Of a stretch of DNA of 64,000 nt, positions 29,746 to 38,995 are shown piece by piece. This DNA comes from Achromobacter xylosoxidans (GTDB taxonomy: Bacteria > Pseudomonadota > Gammaproteobacteria > Burkholderiales > Burkholderiaceae_B). Both the position numbers and the translations under genes were made by a program. Position 1 is the first letter of the stretch; the number at the start of each line of letters is the position of its first letter. The stretch is taken from assembly GCF_014490035.1 (NCBI RefSeq), contig NZ_CP061008.1:3286001-3350000 (forward strand), written 5' to 3'. Under the pieces are notes generated by a model. The model did no database searches. It was not told the origin of the DNA and saw only the letters and a program-made list of their open reading frames with translations.

Positions 29746-30345
29746 TCAGCGGGCGGAAACCTGGGCCAGCATCTGGCCCGGTTGCATATCCAGATAGCGC
29801 CGGGCGCCGACGTAGCGCTTGTTCCAGTACGAATTCTTCATTTCATCCACACGCACCTTGGTGCCGCGGCGCGGAGCGTGGACAAACTTGTTCTGGCCGA
29901 TGTAGATGCCGACGTGCGAGGTCACGCCGCGGCCGCGCGTGGCGAAGAACACCAGATCGCCGGGGCGCAATTCCTGCTTGTTGGCGACGGATTCGCCGGC
30001 GGTGCGTTGCGCGCGCGCCGTGCGGGGCAGCTCCAGGCCGGCGATTTCGCGGAAGACGTGCAGCACAAGTCCGCTGCAATCGAATCCGTCGGCATCGTCG
30101 CCGCCCCAGCTATAGGGGGTGCCGATGGCATCCAGGCCGGCTTGCACGACGCGGTCGCGCAGGGTGGGGACGGTGGGTTCCTGCGCCAGGCGCAGGCCGG
30201 TGAGCGAGGGGCGGGCCTGCTCGGAGCGGATGGACGCCTGGGCGGCGTCGGGAATCCAGGAGAGAGTCAGGGCGATGATGGGCGCTGACAGGAATACGGG
30301 AATGCGGAGTTGGGCAATTCGGGCTTTTCGCGTGGGCGGCGTCAT
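29746..30345 (-). CDS. NlpC/P60 family cell-wall hydrolase (C40 peptidase)
   Basis: A 199-residue exported protein. Residues 1-37 form a long basic then hydrophobic signal sequence ending DAAQAS. The C-terminal NlpC/P60 domain (residues ~65-185) has the catalytic Cys in GFDCSGLVLH, His in TSHVGIYIG and a further His in FVHAPRRG. No lipobox Cys is seen, so it is probably soluble in the periplasm or membrane-tethered by an uncleaved signal. Such enzymes cut peptidoglycan stem peptides (D-Glu to diamino acid). It is transcribed divergently from amn. Confidence 0.9.
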   Translation of the reverse strand: MTPPTRKARIAQLRIPVFLSAPIIALTLSWIPDAAQASIRSEQARPSLTGLRLAQEPTVPTLRDRVVQAGLDAIGTPYSWGGDDADGFDCSGLVLHVFREIAGLELPRTARAQRTAGESVANKQELRPGDLVFFATRGRGVTSHVGIYIGQNKFVHAPRRGTKVRVDEMKNSYWNKRYVGARRYLDMQPGQMLAQVSAR

Positions 30346-30654
30346 TACGTCACTTCAAGAATCGGAGTGGGCGGCATGGCTTTGCCTGGACAGGCAAGCC
30401 GGCGGAAAGGGGCAACACCGGGACGTAAAACCCCGGACTGCCATGTGATTGTAATGGAATAATGTTTCATTACATTTGTAGTGCAATGCAGCATTCTTGT
30501 CGGCGGAAGTTACGGCGAGCGCAGCTCCCCGGGCCGTCGAATATGACACTTCATCTTGCGCGGGCTCGGGCATAATCGTCGCAATCGGCCCTGCGGCCCG
30601 GCAAGCCGGCAGCGGCCGCGGTTACAGATAAGATGAGAAGCGGAGTAAAGCTCG
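30346..30654. promoter_or_regulatory. Divergent control region between NlpC/P60 gene and amn
   Basis: A 309-base gap without a gene. It contains an AT-rich dyad pairing 30450-30459 with 30465-30474 (TGTAATGGAA with TTTCATTACA, one G-T pair), which is a possible operator. Nearer amn, GATAAGAT (around 30626) could be a -10 region and CGGAG lies before the start codon. Confidence 0.35.
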
Positions 30655-32154
30655 ATGATGAACGCAGTGCACCCTTTGTCTTCCATGAGCCGGCCGGAAG
30701 CCTTGCCTTTCGAGCCGTTCCAGGATGCGGTGGCGGCAGTGGAGCGCCTGATCGAAATCTATGCGCGCAATACCGCATTCCTGCGCGCCGCCTTCCGTGA
30801 AGTGCTGAAAGGCTCGACCAACGGCCGCGAGCGCGCCCGCGCCTACTACCCGGCCATCCGCATCGTGGTGGAAACCTATGACCCGATCGATACCCGGCTG
30901 TCCTACGGCCACGTCGCCGAGCCGGGCATTTACCAGACCACCATCACCCAGCCCGCGCTGTTTCGCGACTACCTGATAGAGCAGGTCAGCCAGCTGCTGC
31001 AGAACCACCGCGTGGCGGTCGAAGTCGGCGAGTCCGATTCGCCCATTCCGCTGCATTTCGCCTTCCCGGAAGGCGCCTACGTCGAGGGCGAGCACCTGGA
31101 GGCGCTCAAGCGCCCCTTGCGCGACCTGTTCGACGTGCCCGACCTGGCGGTGACGGACGACGCCATCGTCAACGGTTCCTGGCGCGGCAAGGAGGGCGAA
31201 CCCAAGCCGCTGGCGCCGTTCACGGCCCAGCGCGTGGACTATTCGCTGCACCGGCTGCAGCACTACACCTCGACCGCGCCGGCGCATTTCCAGAATTTCG
31301 TGCTGTTCACCAACTACCAGTTCTACGTCGACGAGTTCTGCGCCCGCGCCCGCGCGCTCATGGCCAGCGGCAACGAAGACTACGAAATGCTGGTGGAGCC
31401 AGGCAACCGCATTACGCGCCGCGGCGAAAGCGGTCCGGGCGACGAGGACCAGGCGGTCCGCCTGCCGCAGATGCCGGCCTATCACCTGGTGCGCGGCGAC
31501 CATTCCGGCATCACGCTGGTGAACATCGGCGTGGGACCGTCCAACGCCAAGACCATTACCGACCACATCGCCGTGCTGCGCCCGCACGCCTGGCTGATGC
31601 TGGGCCACTGCGCCGGCCTGCGCGATTCGCAGCGCCTGGGCGACTACGTGCTGGCGCACGGCTATGTGCGCGAGGACCACGTGCTGGACGCCGACCTGCC
31701 GACCTGGGTGCCGGTTCCGGCGCTGGCCGAGGTGCAGGTGGCGCTGGAGCAGGCGGTCGAAGAGGTGGCGGGGCTGTCGGGTTGGGACCTCAAGCGCATC
31801 ATGCGCACGGGCACGGTGGCCACCATCGACAACCGCAACTGGGAACTGCGCGATCATCTGGAATTGGTGGAGCGCTTTGCGCAGTCCCGCGCGATCGCGC
31901 TGGACATGGAGTCCGCCACCATCGCGGCCAACGGCTTCCGTTTCCGCGTGCCATACGGCACCTTGCTATGCGTGTCGGACAAGCCGCTGCACGGTGAGCT
32001 GAAGCTGCCCGGCATGGCCAGCGCCTTCTACCGCCGCCAGGTAAATCAGCATCTGGAAATCGGCATCCGCGCCCTGGAGCGGTTGCGCGACATGCCGCCG
32101 GAACGCCTGCATTCGCGCAAGCTGCGCACCTTCATGGAAACAGCGTTTCAATAG
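30655..32154 (+). CDS. amn: AMP nucleosidase
   Basis: A 499-residue enzyme that splits AMP into adenine and ribose 5-phosphate. It has the N-terminal AMN domain (ARAYYPAIRIVVETYDPIDT) and a C-terminal phosphorylase-like domain with VNIGVGPSNAKTITDHIAVL, MLGHCAGLRDSQRLGDYVLA and ALDMESATIAANGFRFRVPY. The length matches the family (about 480-500). It is the only purine salvage gene here besides rdgB and may help lower AMP under phosphate or energy stress. A second ATG one codon later could also be used. Confidence 0.95.
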   Translation: MMNAVHPLSSMSRPEALPFEPFQDAVAAVERLIEIYARNTAFLRAAFREVLKGSTNGRERARAYYPAIRIVVETYDPIDTRLSYGHVAEPGIYQTTITQPALFRDYLIEQVSQLLQNHRVAVEVGESDSPIPLHFAFPEGAYVEGEHLEALKRPLRDLFDVPDLAVTDDAIVNGSWRGKEGEPKPLAPFTAQRVDYSLHRLQHYTSTAPAHFQNFVLFTNYQFYVDEFCARARALMASGNEDYEMLVEPGNRITRRGESGPGDEDQAVRLPQMPAYHLVRGDHSGITLVNIGVGPSNAKTITDHIAVLRPHAWLMLGHCAGLRDSQRLGDYVLAHGYVREDHVLDADLPTWVPVPALAEVQVALEQAVEEVAGLSGWDLKRIMRTGTVATIDNRNWELRDHLELVERFAQSRAIALDMESATIAANGFRFRVPYGTLLCVSDKPLHGELKLPGMASAFYRRQVNQHLEIGIRALERLRDMPPERLHSRKLRTFMETAFQ

Positions 32155-32288
32155 GTTCGTCGATCCGTCCCCGAGGCCGCCCGATTTCACCGGATGGGGC
32201 CTCTTGCGCTATTCTCGCCGGTTGCTTGGAAATTCCCAGGCACCTGGCGCTGCGCGCGGGTGCCTTCATGACCTGAAGGAAATGCATT

Positions 32289-33851
32289 TTGGCACCATCG
32301 GAACACGATGAACGTCGCTCGGGCGGCACGCGCGAGGTGAAGGCGAACCCGCCTTCGGAACTGCGTCGCACGCTGTCCGCGCGCCACCTGACCATGATTG
32401 CGGTGGGCGGGTCCATCGGCACCGGTCTGTTCGTGGCTTCCGGCGCGACCATTGCAAAAGCCGGCCCCGGCGGGGCGCTGCTGGGCTACGTGCTCATCGG
32501 CATCATGGTCTATTTCCTGATGACCAGCCTGGGCGAACTGGCCGCCGCCATGCCGGTTTCAGGCTCCTTTTCCACCTACGGCGCGCGTTACGTCGAGGAC
32601 GGCTTCGGCTTCGCCCTGGGCTGGAACTATTGGTACAACTGGGCCGTGACCGTGGCGGTGGACCTGGTGGCGGCGCAGCTGGTCATGGCCTATTGGTTTC
32701 CCGACGTGCCAGGCTTCTATTGGAGCGCCTTGTTCCTGGCGATCACCTTCGGCCTGAACGCCATGTCGGCGCGCGGCTTCGGCGAGGCGGAGTTCTGGTT
32801 CGCCCTGATCAAGGTGATCGCGGTGCTGGCTTTCGTGGCCATGGGCGTGATGATGCTGCTGGGCATCATCCGCGGCGGAGAAACCGGCGGCCTGGCCAAC
32901 TGGACGGTGGGCGATGCGCCGTTCTCGGGCGGCTTCGCCGCGCTGATCGGCGTGGCCATGGTGGTGGGCTTTTCGTTCCAGGGTACCGAGCTGATCGGTA
33001 TCGCCGCTGGCGAATCCAAGGACCCGGCGCGCAACCTGCCGCGCGCGGTGCGCCAGGTGTTCTGGCGCATCCTGCTGTTCTACGTGGCGGCCATCCTGGT
33101 CATCGGCCTTTTGATTCCCTATACCGATCCGCACCTGCTGCGCAACGAGGTCGAGGACATCAGCGTCAGTCCCTTCGCCCTGATCTTCGAGCGGGCTGGT
33201 CTTCTGGGGGCGGCTTCGGTCATGAATGCGGTGGTGCTGACGTCGGTATTGTCCGCGGGCAACTCCGGCATGTACGCGGCCACGCGCATGCTTTACAGCC
33301 TGGCCCGCGAAGGCAAGGCGCCGCGCATCTTCGGCCGCATTTCGCGCAGCGGCGTGCCGCTGTGGGCGCTGCTGGCGACCACGGTGGTGGCGGCGCTGTG
33401 CTTCTTTACCTTTATTTTCAGCCCCAACGCCGTCTACATCTGGCTGCTGAACACTTCCGGAATGACCGGCTTTATCGCCTGGCTGGGCATCGCCATCAGC
33501 CACTACCGCTTTCGCCGCGGCTACGTGAAGCAGGGCCACAACCTGGCCGATCTGCCCTATGTGTCGCCGTTCTTCCCGTTCGGGCCGATCTTCGCTTTCG
33601 TGCTGTGCCTGATCATCACCCTGGGGCAGAACTACCAGGCGTTCCTGCAGGACAAGATCGATTGGGGCGGCGTGGTCGCCACCTACATCGGGATTCCGCT
33701 GTTCCTGCTGATCTGGGCCGGCTACCGGCTGGCGCGCGGCTCGCGTTTCGTGAACTACCGCGACATGCATTTCCCGGATGCGCGGGCGCGTAGCGCTTAT
33801 CTGGATTCAGCGTTGCGGGGGGAACCTGCGGCGGGTGAGGCGAGGGGATAG
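32289..33851 (+). CDS. Amino acid permease, APC superfamily (LysP/AAT group)
   Basis: A 520-residue inner-membrane permease with about 12 helices. The N-terminal segment RRTLSARHLTMIAVGGSIGT and GLFVASGATIAKAGPGGALL are the signature of the amino acid transporter (AAT) group, closest in type to the lysine permease family. TTG at 32289 is chosen as start because AAGGA ends eight bases before it and there is no ATG in frame nearby; the ATG at 32282 is in another frame with an early stop. A hydrophilic C-terminal tail of about 35 residues follows the last helix. The exact amino acid cannot be told from sequence. It probably forms a single transcription unit downstream of amn. Confidence 0.88.
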   Translation: MAPSEHDERRSGGTREVKANPPSELRRTLSARHLTMIAVGGSIGTGLFVASGATIAKAGPGGALLGYVLIGIMVYFLMTSLGELAAAMPVSGSFSTYGARYVEDGFGFALGWNYWYNWAVTVAVDLVAAQLVMAYWFPDVPGFYWSALFLAITFGLNAMSARGFGEAEFWFALIKVIAVLAFVAMGVMMLLGIIRGGETGGLANWTVGDAPFSGGFAALIGVAMVVGFSFQGTELIGIAAGESKDPARNLPRAVRQVFWRILLFYVAAILVIGLLIPYTDPHLLRNEVEDISVSPFALIFERAGLLGAASVMNAVVLTSVLSAGNSGMYAATRMLYSLAREGKAPRIFGRISRSGVPLWALLATTVVAALCFFTFIFSPNAVYIWLLNTSGMTGFIAWLGIAISHYRFRRGYVKQGHNLADLPYVSPFFPFGPIFAFVLCLIITLGQNYQAFLQDKIDWGGVVATYIGIPLFLLIWAGYRLARGSRFVNYRDMHFPDARARSAYLDSALRGEPAAGEARG

Positions 33852-33929
33852 GCGCGCGGGTGATGGGCAGGCCGTCGTGGCGCTGCCCCGTTGCTGGCCG
33901 CGCTCAAAGACGCGGCCTGCGCAAGTCTC

Positions 33930-34166
33930 TCAAGCGTGTTCAATCTCCGCATGCAGTTTGAGTCCCAAGGCGCGGATCACTTTCATGATGGTGCTGAACT
34001 CCGGGTTTCCTTTGGCCGATAGGGCCTGATACAGCCCTTCACGGGACAGACCCGTCTCGCGGGCAAGCTGGCTCATGCCGCGTGCCCGGGCGATGTCGCC
34101 CAGAGCCGCACGGATCAGACTGCCGTCACCTGGGTCTTCCGCGAGGCAAGCTTCAAAGTACAGCAC
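33930..34166 (-). pseudogene. Truncated HigA/antidote-like helix-turn-helix protein
   Basis: The C-terminal 75 residues match the addiction-module antidote type of helix-turn-helix protein: YFEACLAEDPGDGSLIRAAL, then IARARGMSQLARETGLSREG, then LSAKGNPEFSTIMKVIRALG. Complete members begin about 20-25 residues earlier with a D-x-(A/V)-(D/E)-x-L segment, which is missing here. Upstream the frame runs into a large palindrome at 34218-34264 with no family similarity. No good start codon with Shine-Dalgarno is present; GTG at 34166 would give 78 residues. No HigB-like toxin gene is adjacent. It is most likely a remnant, though a short DNA-binding protein could still be made. Confidence 0.6.
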
Positions 34167-34217
34167 GGCAGATGTGGACGGTTGTCCGGCCTCTTTCAAT
34201 TCGAAAACCAGACGAAA

Positions 34218-34268
34218 AGCAGCCCTTACGCACTGGATCATCCATCCAGCAGGTAAGGGCTGCTTTTT
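34218..34268. terminator. Large palindrome after yicC, probable bidirectional terminator
   Basis: AGCAGCCCTTAC at 34218-34229 pairs with GTAAGGGCTGCT at 34253-34264, with an inner stem CTGGAT/ATCCAG at 34233-34238 and 34244-34249. TTTT follows on both strands. It lies 48 bases after the yicC stop and cuts into the 5' region of the truncated antidote gene. Confidence 0.75.
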
Positions 34269-34316
34269 CTTGCGCCAGGATCTGGCGCCCACTCAGAGGC
34301 GCCGCCGCACATCCCG

Positions 34317-35249
34317 CTATTCGATGTTCTGCGCCTGTTCCCGCATCTGCTCGATCAGCAGCTTCAGGTCCATGGCGGCGCGGGTGACTTCCATGCTGCC
34401 GGCCTTGGATCCCAGGGTGTTGGCTTCGCGGTTCATTTCCTGGAACAGAAAGTCCAGGCGCTTGCCTGCGCTGCCTGCATTCTTCTTGCCAGAGGCGGGT
34501 TTGCCGCCGCCGTCGCCCAGCAGGTGGCGCAGTTCTTCCAGGTGCGAGCGCAGGCGCGACAGTTCTTCGGCCACGTCGATGCGCAGCGCGAACAGGTTGG
34601 CTTCCTGGGACAGGCGTTCCGACAGTTCCGCGCCGGAAATGTGGGTGAAGCCGCCGGGGAAGGCGGATTCCACGCTTTCGCGCAGCTTGGAAGCGAGCTT
34701 GTCGCGGTGGTCGGCCAGCAGCTGGGGCAGGTGCGCCTGCACCAGTTCGACGATGCGCGCCACGCCGTCGGCGCATTCGCGCATCATGCCGGCCAGGCGT
34801 TCGCCTTCGCGTTCGCGGCCTTCCTGCAGTTGGGTCAGAGCCTGCTGGGCGGCCTGCATGCAGGCCGCGCCCCAGACTTGCGGGTCGAGCGCGTCGTTGG
34901 CGCGCTGGCCGGGCCAGTTGAACAGTTCCACCAGGCGCGGGGCGGCGATGTCGGGGAGGATGCGGCGCGCGGCTTGCAGCTGTTCGGCCAGGCTTTCGAG
35001 CCAGGCCGGTTCCAGCTTGGACAGGTCGGTGTTGGCGTTGCGCGTGTAGGAGACGCGGATTTCGACCTTGCCGCGCGCCAGGTTGGTGGTCAGCAGTTCG
35101 CGCAGCGGCGTTTCCACGTGGCGCAGTTCGTCGGGCAGGCGGAAGTAGAGGTCGAGGAAGCGGCTGTTGACGCTGCGGAATTCGAGCGCAAGCGTGCCTT
35201 GCTCGAGATCTGCGCGGGCGTTGCCGAAAGCGGTCATGCTGCGAATCAT
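34317..35249 (-). CDS. yicC: YicC family protein
   Basis: A 310-residue member of the YicC family, implicated as an endoribonuclease acting on RNA. It starts with the hallmark [18 protein letters not shown], continues [17 protein letters not shown] and ends [17 protein letters not shown] coiled-coil-rich middle and an inserted Lys/Gly stretch (about residue 255) are seen. In related bacteria yicC is next to gmk; here 7.5 kb of other genes separate them. It diverges from rph with about 180 bases between. Confidence 0.92.
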   Translation of the reverse strand: MIRSMTAFGNARADLEQGTLALEFRSVNSRFLDLYFRLPDELRHVETPLRELLTTNLARGKVEIRVSYTRNANTDLSKLEPAWLESLAEQLQAARRILPDIAAPRLVELFNWPGQRANDALDPQVWGAACMQAAQQALTQLQEGREREGERLAGMMRECADGVARIVELVQAHLPQLLADHRDKLASKLRESVESAFPGGFTHISGAELSERLSQEANLFALRIDVAEELSRLRSHLEELRHLLGDGGGKPASGKKNAGSAGKRLDFLFQEMNREANTLGSKAGSMEVTRAAMDLKLLIEQMREQAQNIE

Positions 35250-35429
35250 GATGTGCGTGTCCTGGTAATGCTTTTTATTGGGAACCGGCGGGCCTGCGCG
35301 CCAGCCGGTTTTCGGCGCGGGCCATTCCATTTGTACCGGTTATATCGCGGCAGGATACTCCAAGCGGCGTTTTCCTGCGGCGCCACCCCGTACAATGCGG
35401 CGGATCTAAGCCACGTCTGGAGTCTGCCT

Positions 35430-36164
35430 GTGACCATTACCCCCGCCATCGCCCGTCCCTCGGGCCGCGCCGTCGACGAATTGCGGCCGTTCAGTCTGGA
35501 GCGCGGGTTCACGCGCTACGCCGAAGGTTCGGTGCTGGTGAAGGCCGGCAACACCCATGTGCTGTGCACGGCCAGCGTACTTGAGAAAGTACCGCCTTTT
35601 CTGAAGGGCAAGGGGGAAGGCTGGGTAACGGCTGAATACGGCATGTTGCCGCGCGCCACCCACACGCGCGGCGACCGCGAGGCCGCGCGCGGCAAGCAGA
35701 GCGGCCGCACGCAGGAAATCCAGCGCCTGATTGGCCGCAGCCTGCGGGCCGTGTTCGACATGAAGGCGCTGGGCGAGCGCACCCTGCACCTGGATTGCGA
35801 CGTGCTGCAGGCCGACGGCGGCACGCGCTGCGCCAGCATTACCGGTGCCTGGGTGGCGGCGGCCGACGCCGTCGCGTTGCTGATGCAGCGCGGCGACCTG
35901 GCGGCGAACCCGATCCGCGATGCGGTCGCGGCGGTGTCCGTCGGCCTGGTGCAGGGCCGCGCGGTGCTGGACCTGGATTACGAGGAAGACTCGGCCTGCG
36001 ACGCCGACGTGAACGTGATCATGACCGGCAGCGGCGCATTCGTGGAAGTGCAGGGTACGGGCGAGGGCGCCACCTTCACCCGCGCGGAACTGGACACGAT
36101 GCTGGTGTTGGCCGAAAGCGGCATCGCCGGCCTGGTGCGGGCGCAGCGCGCGGCGCTGGCCTGA
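35430..36164 (+). CDS. rph: Ribonuclease PH
   Basis: A 244-residue phosphorolytic exoribonuclease that trims tRNA 3' ends. Start GTG at 35430 gives the family N-terminus ([20 protein letters not shown]). Further landmarks: [56 protein letters not shown] and [20 protein letters not shown]. Length is full for the family. The reading frame is open far upstream, but that part is the antisense of yicC. A weak -10 (TACAAT at 35391-35396) lies about 35 bases upstream. Confidence 0.95.
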   Translation: MTITPAIARPSGRAVDELRPFSLERGFTRYAEGSVLVKAGNTHVLCTASVLEKVPPFLKGKGEGWVTAEYGMLPRATHTRGDREAARGKQSGRTQEIQRLIGRSLRAVFDMKALGERTLHLDCDVLQADGGTRCASITGAWVAAADAVALLMQRGDLAANPIRDAVAAVSVGLVQGRAVLDLDYEEDSACDADVNVIMTGSGAFVEVQGTGEGATFTRAELDTMLVLAESGIAGLVRAQRAALA

Positions 36165-36171
36165 TCGGCGC

Positions 36172-36211
36172 CAAACAAAACGGGTTGGACGCGCACTCCG
36201 CGGCCAACCCG
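36172..36211 (-). terminator. Terminator of the MmgE/PrpD-acyl-CoA dehydrogenase unit
   Basis: CGGGTTGG at 36181-36188 pairs with CCAACCCG at 36204-36211, with an inner GCG/CGC stem. On the minus strand TTTTGTTTG follows. It lies between the convergent rph and MmgE/PrpD genes. Confidence 0.65.
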
Positions 36212-36229
36212 CAGCCCCGCCTGCAGGCA

Positions 36230-37606
36230 TTATTTCGGCGCCAGCAGCGTCTCCATTTTTTCCGCCTTTTCCAGATTCCAGATCGCCGCGATCAGCCCGC
36301 GCAGCTCTTGCTCCGTGGCGGCGTCCGCGTAGCGGCCCAGGCTTAGCGTCTTGTCCTCGATTTCCGCCCGGCTCAGGGTGTTGCCCGGATCGCCCTTGGG
36401 TTCGTCCACGCGGCCATGCAGCTTGCGGCCGTCGCGCGTGTAGACCGTGACCTTGCCGATCCAGCGCTGCGGGTAGGCGCCATCGACCTCGGGATCCAGC
36501 TCCATTTCGACCTTGCCGCGGAACGTGGCCACGCCCGGATCGTCCAGGCCGGCGTCGAACTCGGCCAGGCCGGCGCGGCCTTGGCGGGCGATCAGGGCCA
36601 GCACGGTGCCCATCGAGAACTTGGACTGGTGCACCGTCTGCGGATTGACTACCGGGCCCAGCACGTCGATGGCGCCCTGGTGCACGTGGGCCACGACGCG
36701 CTCGATGTCGGCCTCGGTCAGATTGTTGTCGTGCAGCGCTTGCTGCAGCGCGTCGGCCGCCGGGTGGGTGTGGCGGCAGGACGCGTGGAACTTGAACGAG
36801 GTCTCGGCCAGCGCCCAGCGCTCGCCCAGGCGGTCGCACAAGCGGCTGGGATCGGCGTCGGTGGACATGCCGGCCGCCATGCCCTGAGGGCCTTCCAGGA
36901 TGTGGCGCGCGCCGGTGAAACCTTCGCGCGCCAGATAGGCGGCGGTGATGCCGTCGGCCGCGGCCTTGGCGGTGTGCAATTGCTTGGAGTCGGCGGCGTC
37001 GCGCAGGAACTCCCAGAGGCCCGCGGCCTGCGTGCCGGCCGAGCCCAGCGCGTGCAGCATTTCCTCGGGCGACAGGTTCAGCAGGCGGCCGGTGGTGACG
37101 GCCGCGGCCAGCGTGCCGGCGGTGCCAGTGGTGTGGAAGATCTTGTAGTGCGAACGGCCCAGGAATTCACCGACGCGTATGCCCACTTCGTAGCCCGCAA
37201 CGGAGGCGACCAGCAGGTCGCGGCCCGAGCGGCCCAGCGCCTGGGCCACCGCCAGCGCCGGCGGGAAAACCACGGCGGCGGGGTGGAACACGGAACCGTT
37301 ATGCACGTCGTCCTGCTCGACCACGTGGGCGGCCGCCGCGTTGACCATGGCGGCGAACAGCGGCGTGGTGCGGCGGCGCGTGATCAGGACTTCGCTGGGG
37401 CCGTCGGCCGGACCCATGGCGGCGGCATAGCGGTCAATGGCCTGCACCGCGCGGGCCGAAGCGCCCGCCAGAATGGAGGCCAGGCAGTCCAGCAGCAGAT
37501 CCTCGGCGCGGCGCAGCACCGGGGCTGGAATGTCTTCATAGCGCAGATTGGCGGCAAAGGCCGCGAGTTCGGCGCTCAGGTGCGGGGTGTCTTTGGCAGC
37601 GGTCAT
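36230..37606 (-). CDS. MmgE/PrpD family protein
   Basis: A 458-residue soluble protein of the MmgE/PrpD family, which includes 2-methylcitrate dehydratase, cis-aconitate decarboxylase and related hydro-lyases. Features: an all-helical large domain with AHVVEQDDVHNGSVFHPAAV (about residue 94) and FKFHASCRHTHPAADALQ (about residue 273) that line the active site, and a smaller C-terminal domain. It is 16 bases downstream of an acyl-CoA dehydrogenase gene. No prpB, prpC or acnD is nearby, so it is not a normal propionate cluster. The substrate is unknown; a 2-alkyl-malate or citrate-like acid is a guess. Confidence 0.87.
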   Translation of the reverse strand: MTAAKDTPHLSAELAAFAANLRYEDIPAPVLRRAEDLLLDCLASILAGASARAVQAIDRYAAAMGPADGPSEVLITRRRTTPLFAAMVNAAAAHVVEQDDVHNGSVFHPAAVVFPPALAVAQALGRSGRDLLVASVAGYEVGIRVGEFLGRSHYKIFHTTGTAGTLAAAVTTGRLLNLSPEEMLHALGSAGTQAAGLWEFLRDAADSKQLHTAKAAADGITAAYLAREGFTGARHILEGPQGMAAGMSTDADPSRLCDRLGERWALAETSFKFHASCRHTHPAADALQQALHDNNLTEADIERVVAHVHQGAIDVLGPVVNPQTVHQSKFSMGTVLALIARQGRAGLAEFDAGLDDPGVATFRGKVEMELDPEVDGAYPQRWIGKVTVYTRDGRKLHGRVDEPKGDPGNTLSRAEIEDKTLSLGRYADAATEQELRGLIAAIWNLEKAEKMETLLAPK

Positions 37607-37622
37607 GGATGTCGGGATCCGG

Positions 37623-38783
37623 TCAGAAGGAGCGGGGCAGGCCCAGGATGTGTTCGGCCACGTAGGACAGGATCAGGTTGGTCGAGATCGGCGCGACCTG
37701 ATACAGGCGGGTTTCGCGGAACTTGCGCTCTACATCGTATTCCGTGGCGAAGCCAAAGCCGCCGTGGAATTGCAGGCAGGCATTGGCGGCTTCCCAGGAT
37801 GCGTCGGCGGCCAGCAGCTTGGCCATGTTGGCCTGGGCGCCGCAGGGCTCGTGGGCGTCGAACAGGCGGCAGGCCTCGTAGCGCATCAGGCTGGCGGCTT
37901 CGACGTTGATGTGGGCGCGGGCGATGGGGAACTGCACGCCCTGGTTCTGGCCGATGGGGCGGCCGAACACCATGCGCTCCTTGGCGTAGGCGGTGACCTT
38001 GTCCACGAACCAGTAGCCGTCGCCGATGCATTCGGCGGCGATCAGGGTGCGTTCGGCGTTCAGGCCGTCCAGGATGTACTTGAAACCCTTGCCTTCCTCG
38101 CCGATCAGGTTCTCTTCGGGGATTTCCAGATTGTCGAAGAACAGCTCGTTGGTCTCGTGGTTGACCATGTTGGGGATCGGGCGGATCGACATGCCATGCT
38201 TCACCGCGTGATGCAGGTCCACCAGGAAGATGGACATGCCTTCGGACTTGCGCGTGACCTGGTCCAGCGGCGTGGTGCGCGCCAGCAGGATCATCAGGTC
38301 CGAGTGCTGCACGCGCGAGATCCAGACCTTCTGGCCGTTGATGACGTAGCGGTCGCCGCGCTTGACCGCGGTGGTCTTGATCTTGGTGGTGTCGGTGCCG
38401 GTGGTGGGTTCGGTCACGCCCATGGACTGCAGGCGCAGTTCGCCGGCGGCGATGCGCGGCAGGTACTCGCGCTTCTGGGCCTCGGAGCCGTGGCGCAGCA
38501 GCGTGCCCATGTTGTACATCTGGCCGTGGCAGGCGCCGGAGTTGCCGCCGCTGCGGTTGATTTCTTCCATGATGACCGACGCTTCGGTCAGGCCCAGGCC
38601 GGAGCCGCCGTATTCCTGCGGAATCAGCGCGGCCAGCCAGCCCGCTTCGGTCAGCGCGCGGACGAAGGCTTCGGGATAGCCGCGTTCTTCATCGACCTTG
38701 CGGAAATATTCGGAGGGGAACTGGGCGCAGAGGTCGCGCACGGCTTCGCGGATGTCCTGATAGGCGTGGGAGGCGTTGGGCAT
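37623..38783 (-). CDS. Acyl-CoA dehydrogenase family protein
   Basis: A 386-residue flavoprotein that oxidises acyl-CoA to enoyl-CoA. Segments for FAD and substrate are clear: MGVTEPTTGTDTTKIKTTAV, VINGQKVWISRVQHSD and CLQFHGGFGFATEYDVERKF. The usual catalytic Glu near the C-terminus (YEGT motif) is replaced by YQVAP. A Glu at residue 244 in DGLNAERTL sits where isovaleryl-CoA and long-chain dehydrogenases keep theirs. The start at 38783 is chosen from the family N-terminus. It precedes the MmgE/PrpD gene by 16 bases, so both probably act in one pathway. No CoA ligase or transferase is adjacent. Confidence 0.9.
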   Translation of the reverse strand: MPNASHAYQDIREAVRDLCAQFPSEYFRKVDEERGYPEAFVRALTEAGWLAALIPQEYGGSGLGLTEASVIMEEINRSGGNSGACHGQMYNMGTLLRHGSEAQKREYLPRIAAGELRLQSMGVTEPTTGTDTTKIKTTAVKRGDRYVINGQKVWISRVQHSDLMILLARTTPLDQVTRKSEGMSIFLVDLHHAVKHGMSIRPIPNMVNHETNELFFDNLEIPEENLIGEEGKGFKYILDGLNAERTLIAAECIGDGYWFVDKVTAYAKERMVFGRPIGQNQGVQFPIARAHINVEAASLMRYEACRLFDAHEPCGAQANMAKLLAADASWEAANACLQFHGGFGFATEYDVERKFRETRLYQVAPISTNLILSYVAEHILGLPRSF

Positions 38784-38995
38784 GATGCTGTTTTCTATAT
38801 GGGTGATGGATCGGTACAGCGTTGAATGTGCCGTAAGCGGCCGCCCCTGCCAATTCACAATTGCTTAATACGGGGTTCGGTTTCATGACGGGAGTTTGTC
38901 ATCCCCGTGCCCGGGTTGTGTCAAGAAATTGCCAAACTGGGTGTCCATAATCCATGCGAACGCCGCCGCTGGCGGCAGGTTTTGTATGGACGGAT

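Noticed and set aside
33896..33917. Hairpin GGCCGCG/CGCGGCC after the amino acid permease gene as terminator
   Set aside because: Short stem with no T-run on either strand; not enough to call a terminator.
34524..35429. Open frame in front of RNase PH that would lengthen it by about 300 residues
   Set aside because: This part is antisense to yicC, shows no domain, and RNase PH of normal length starts at GTG 35430.
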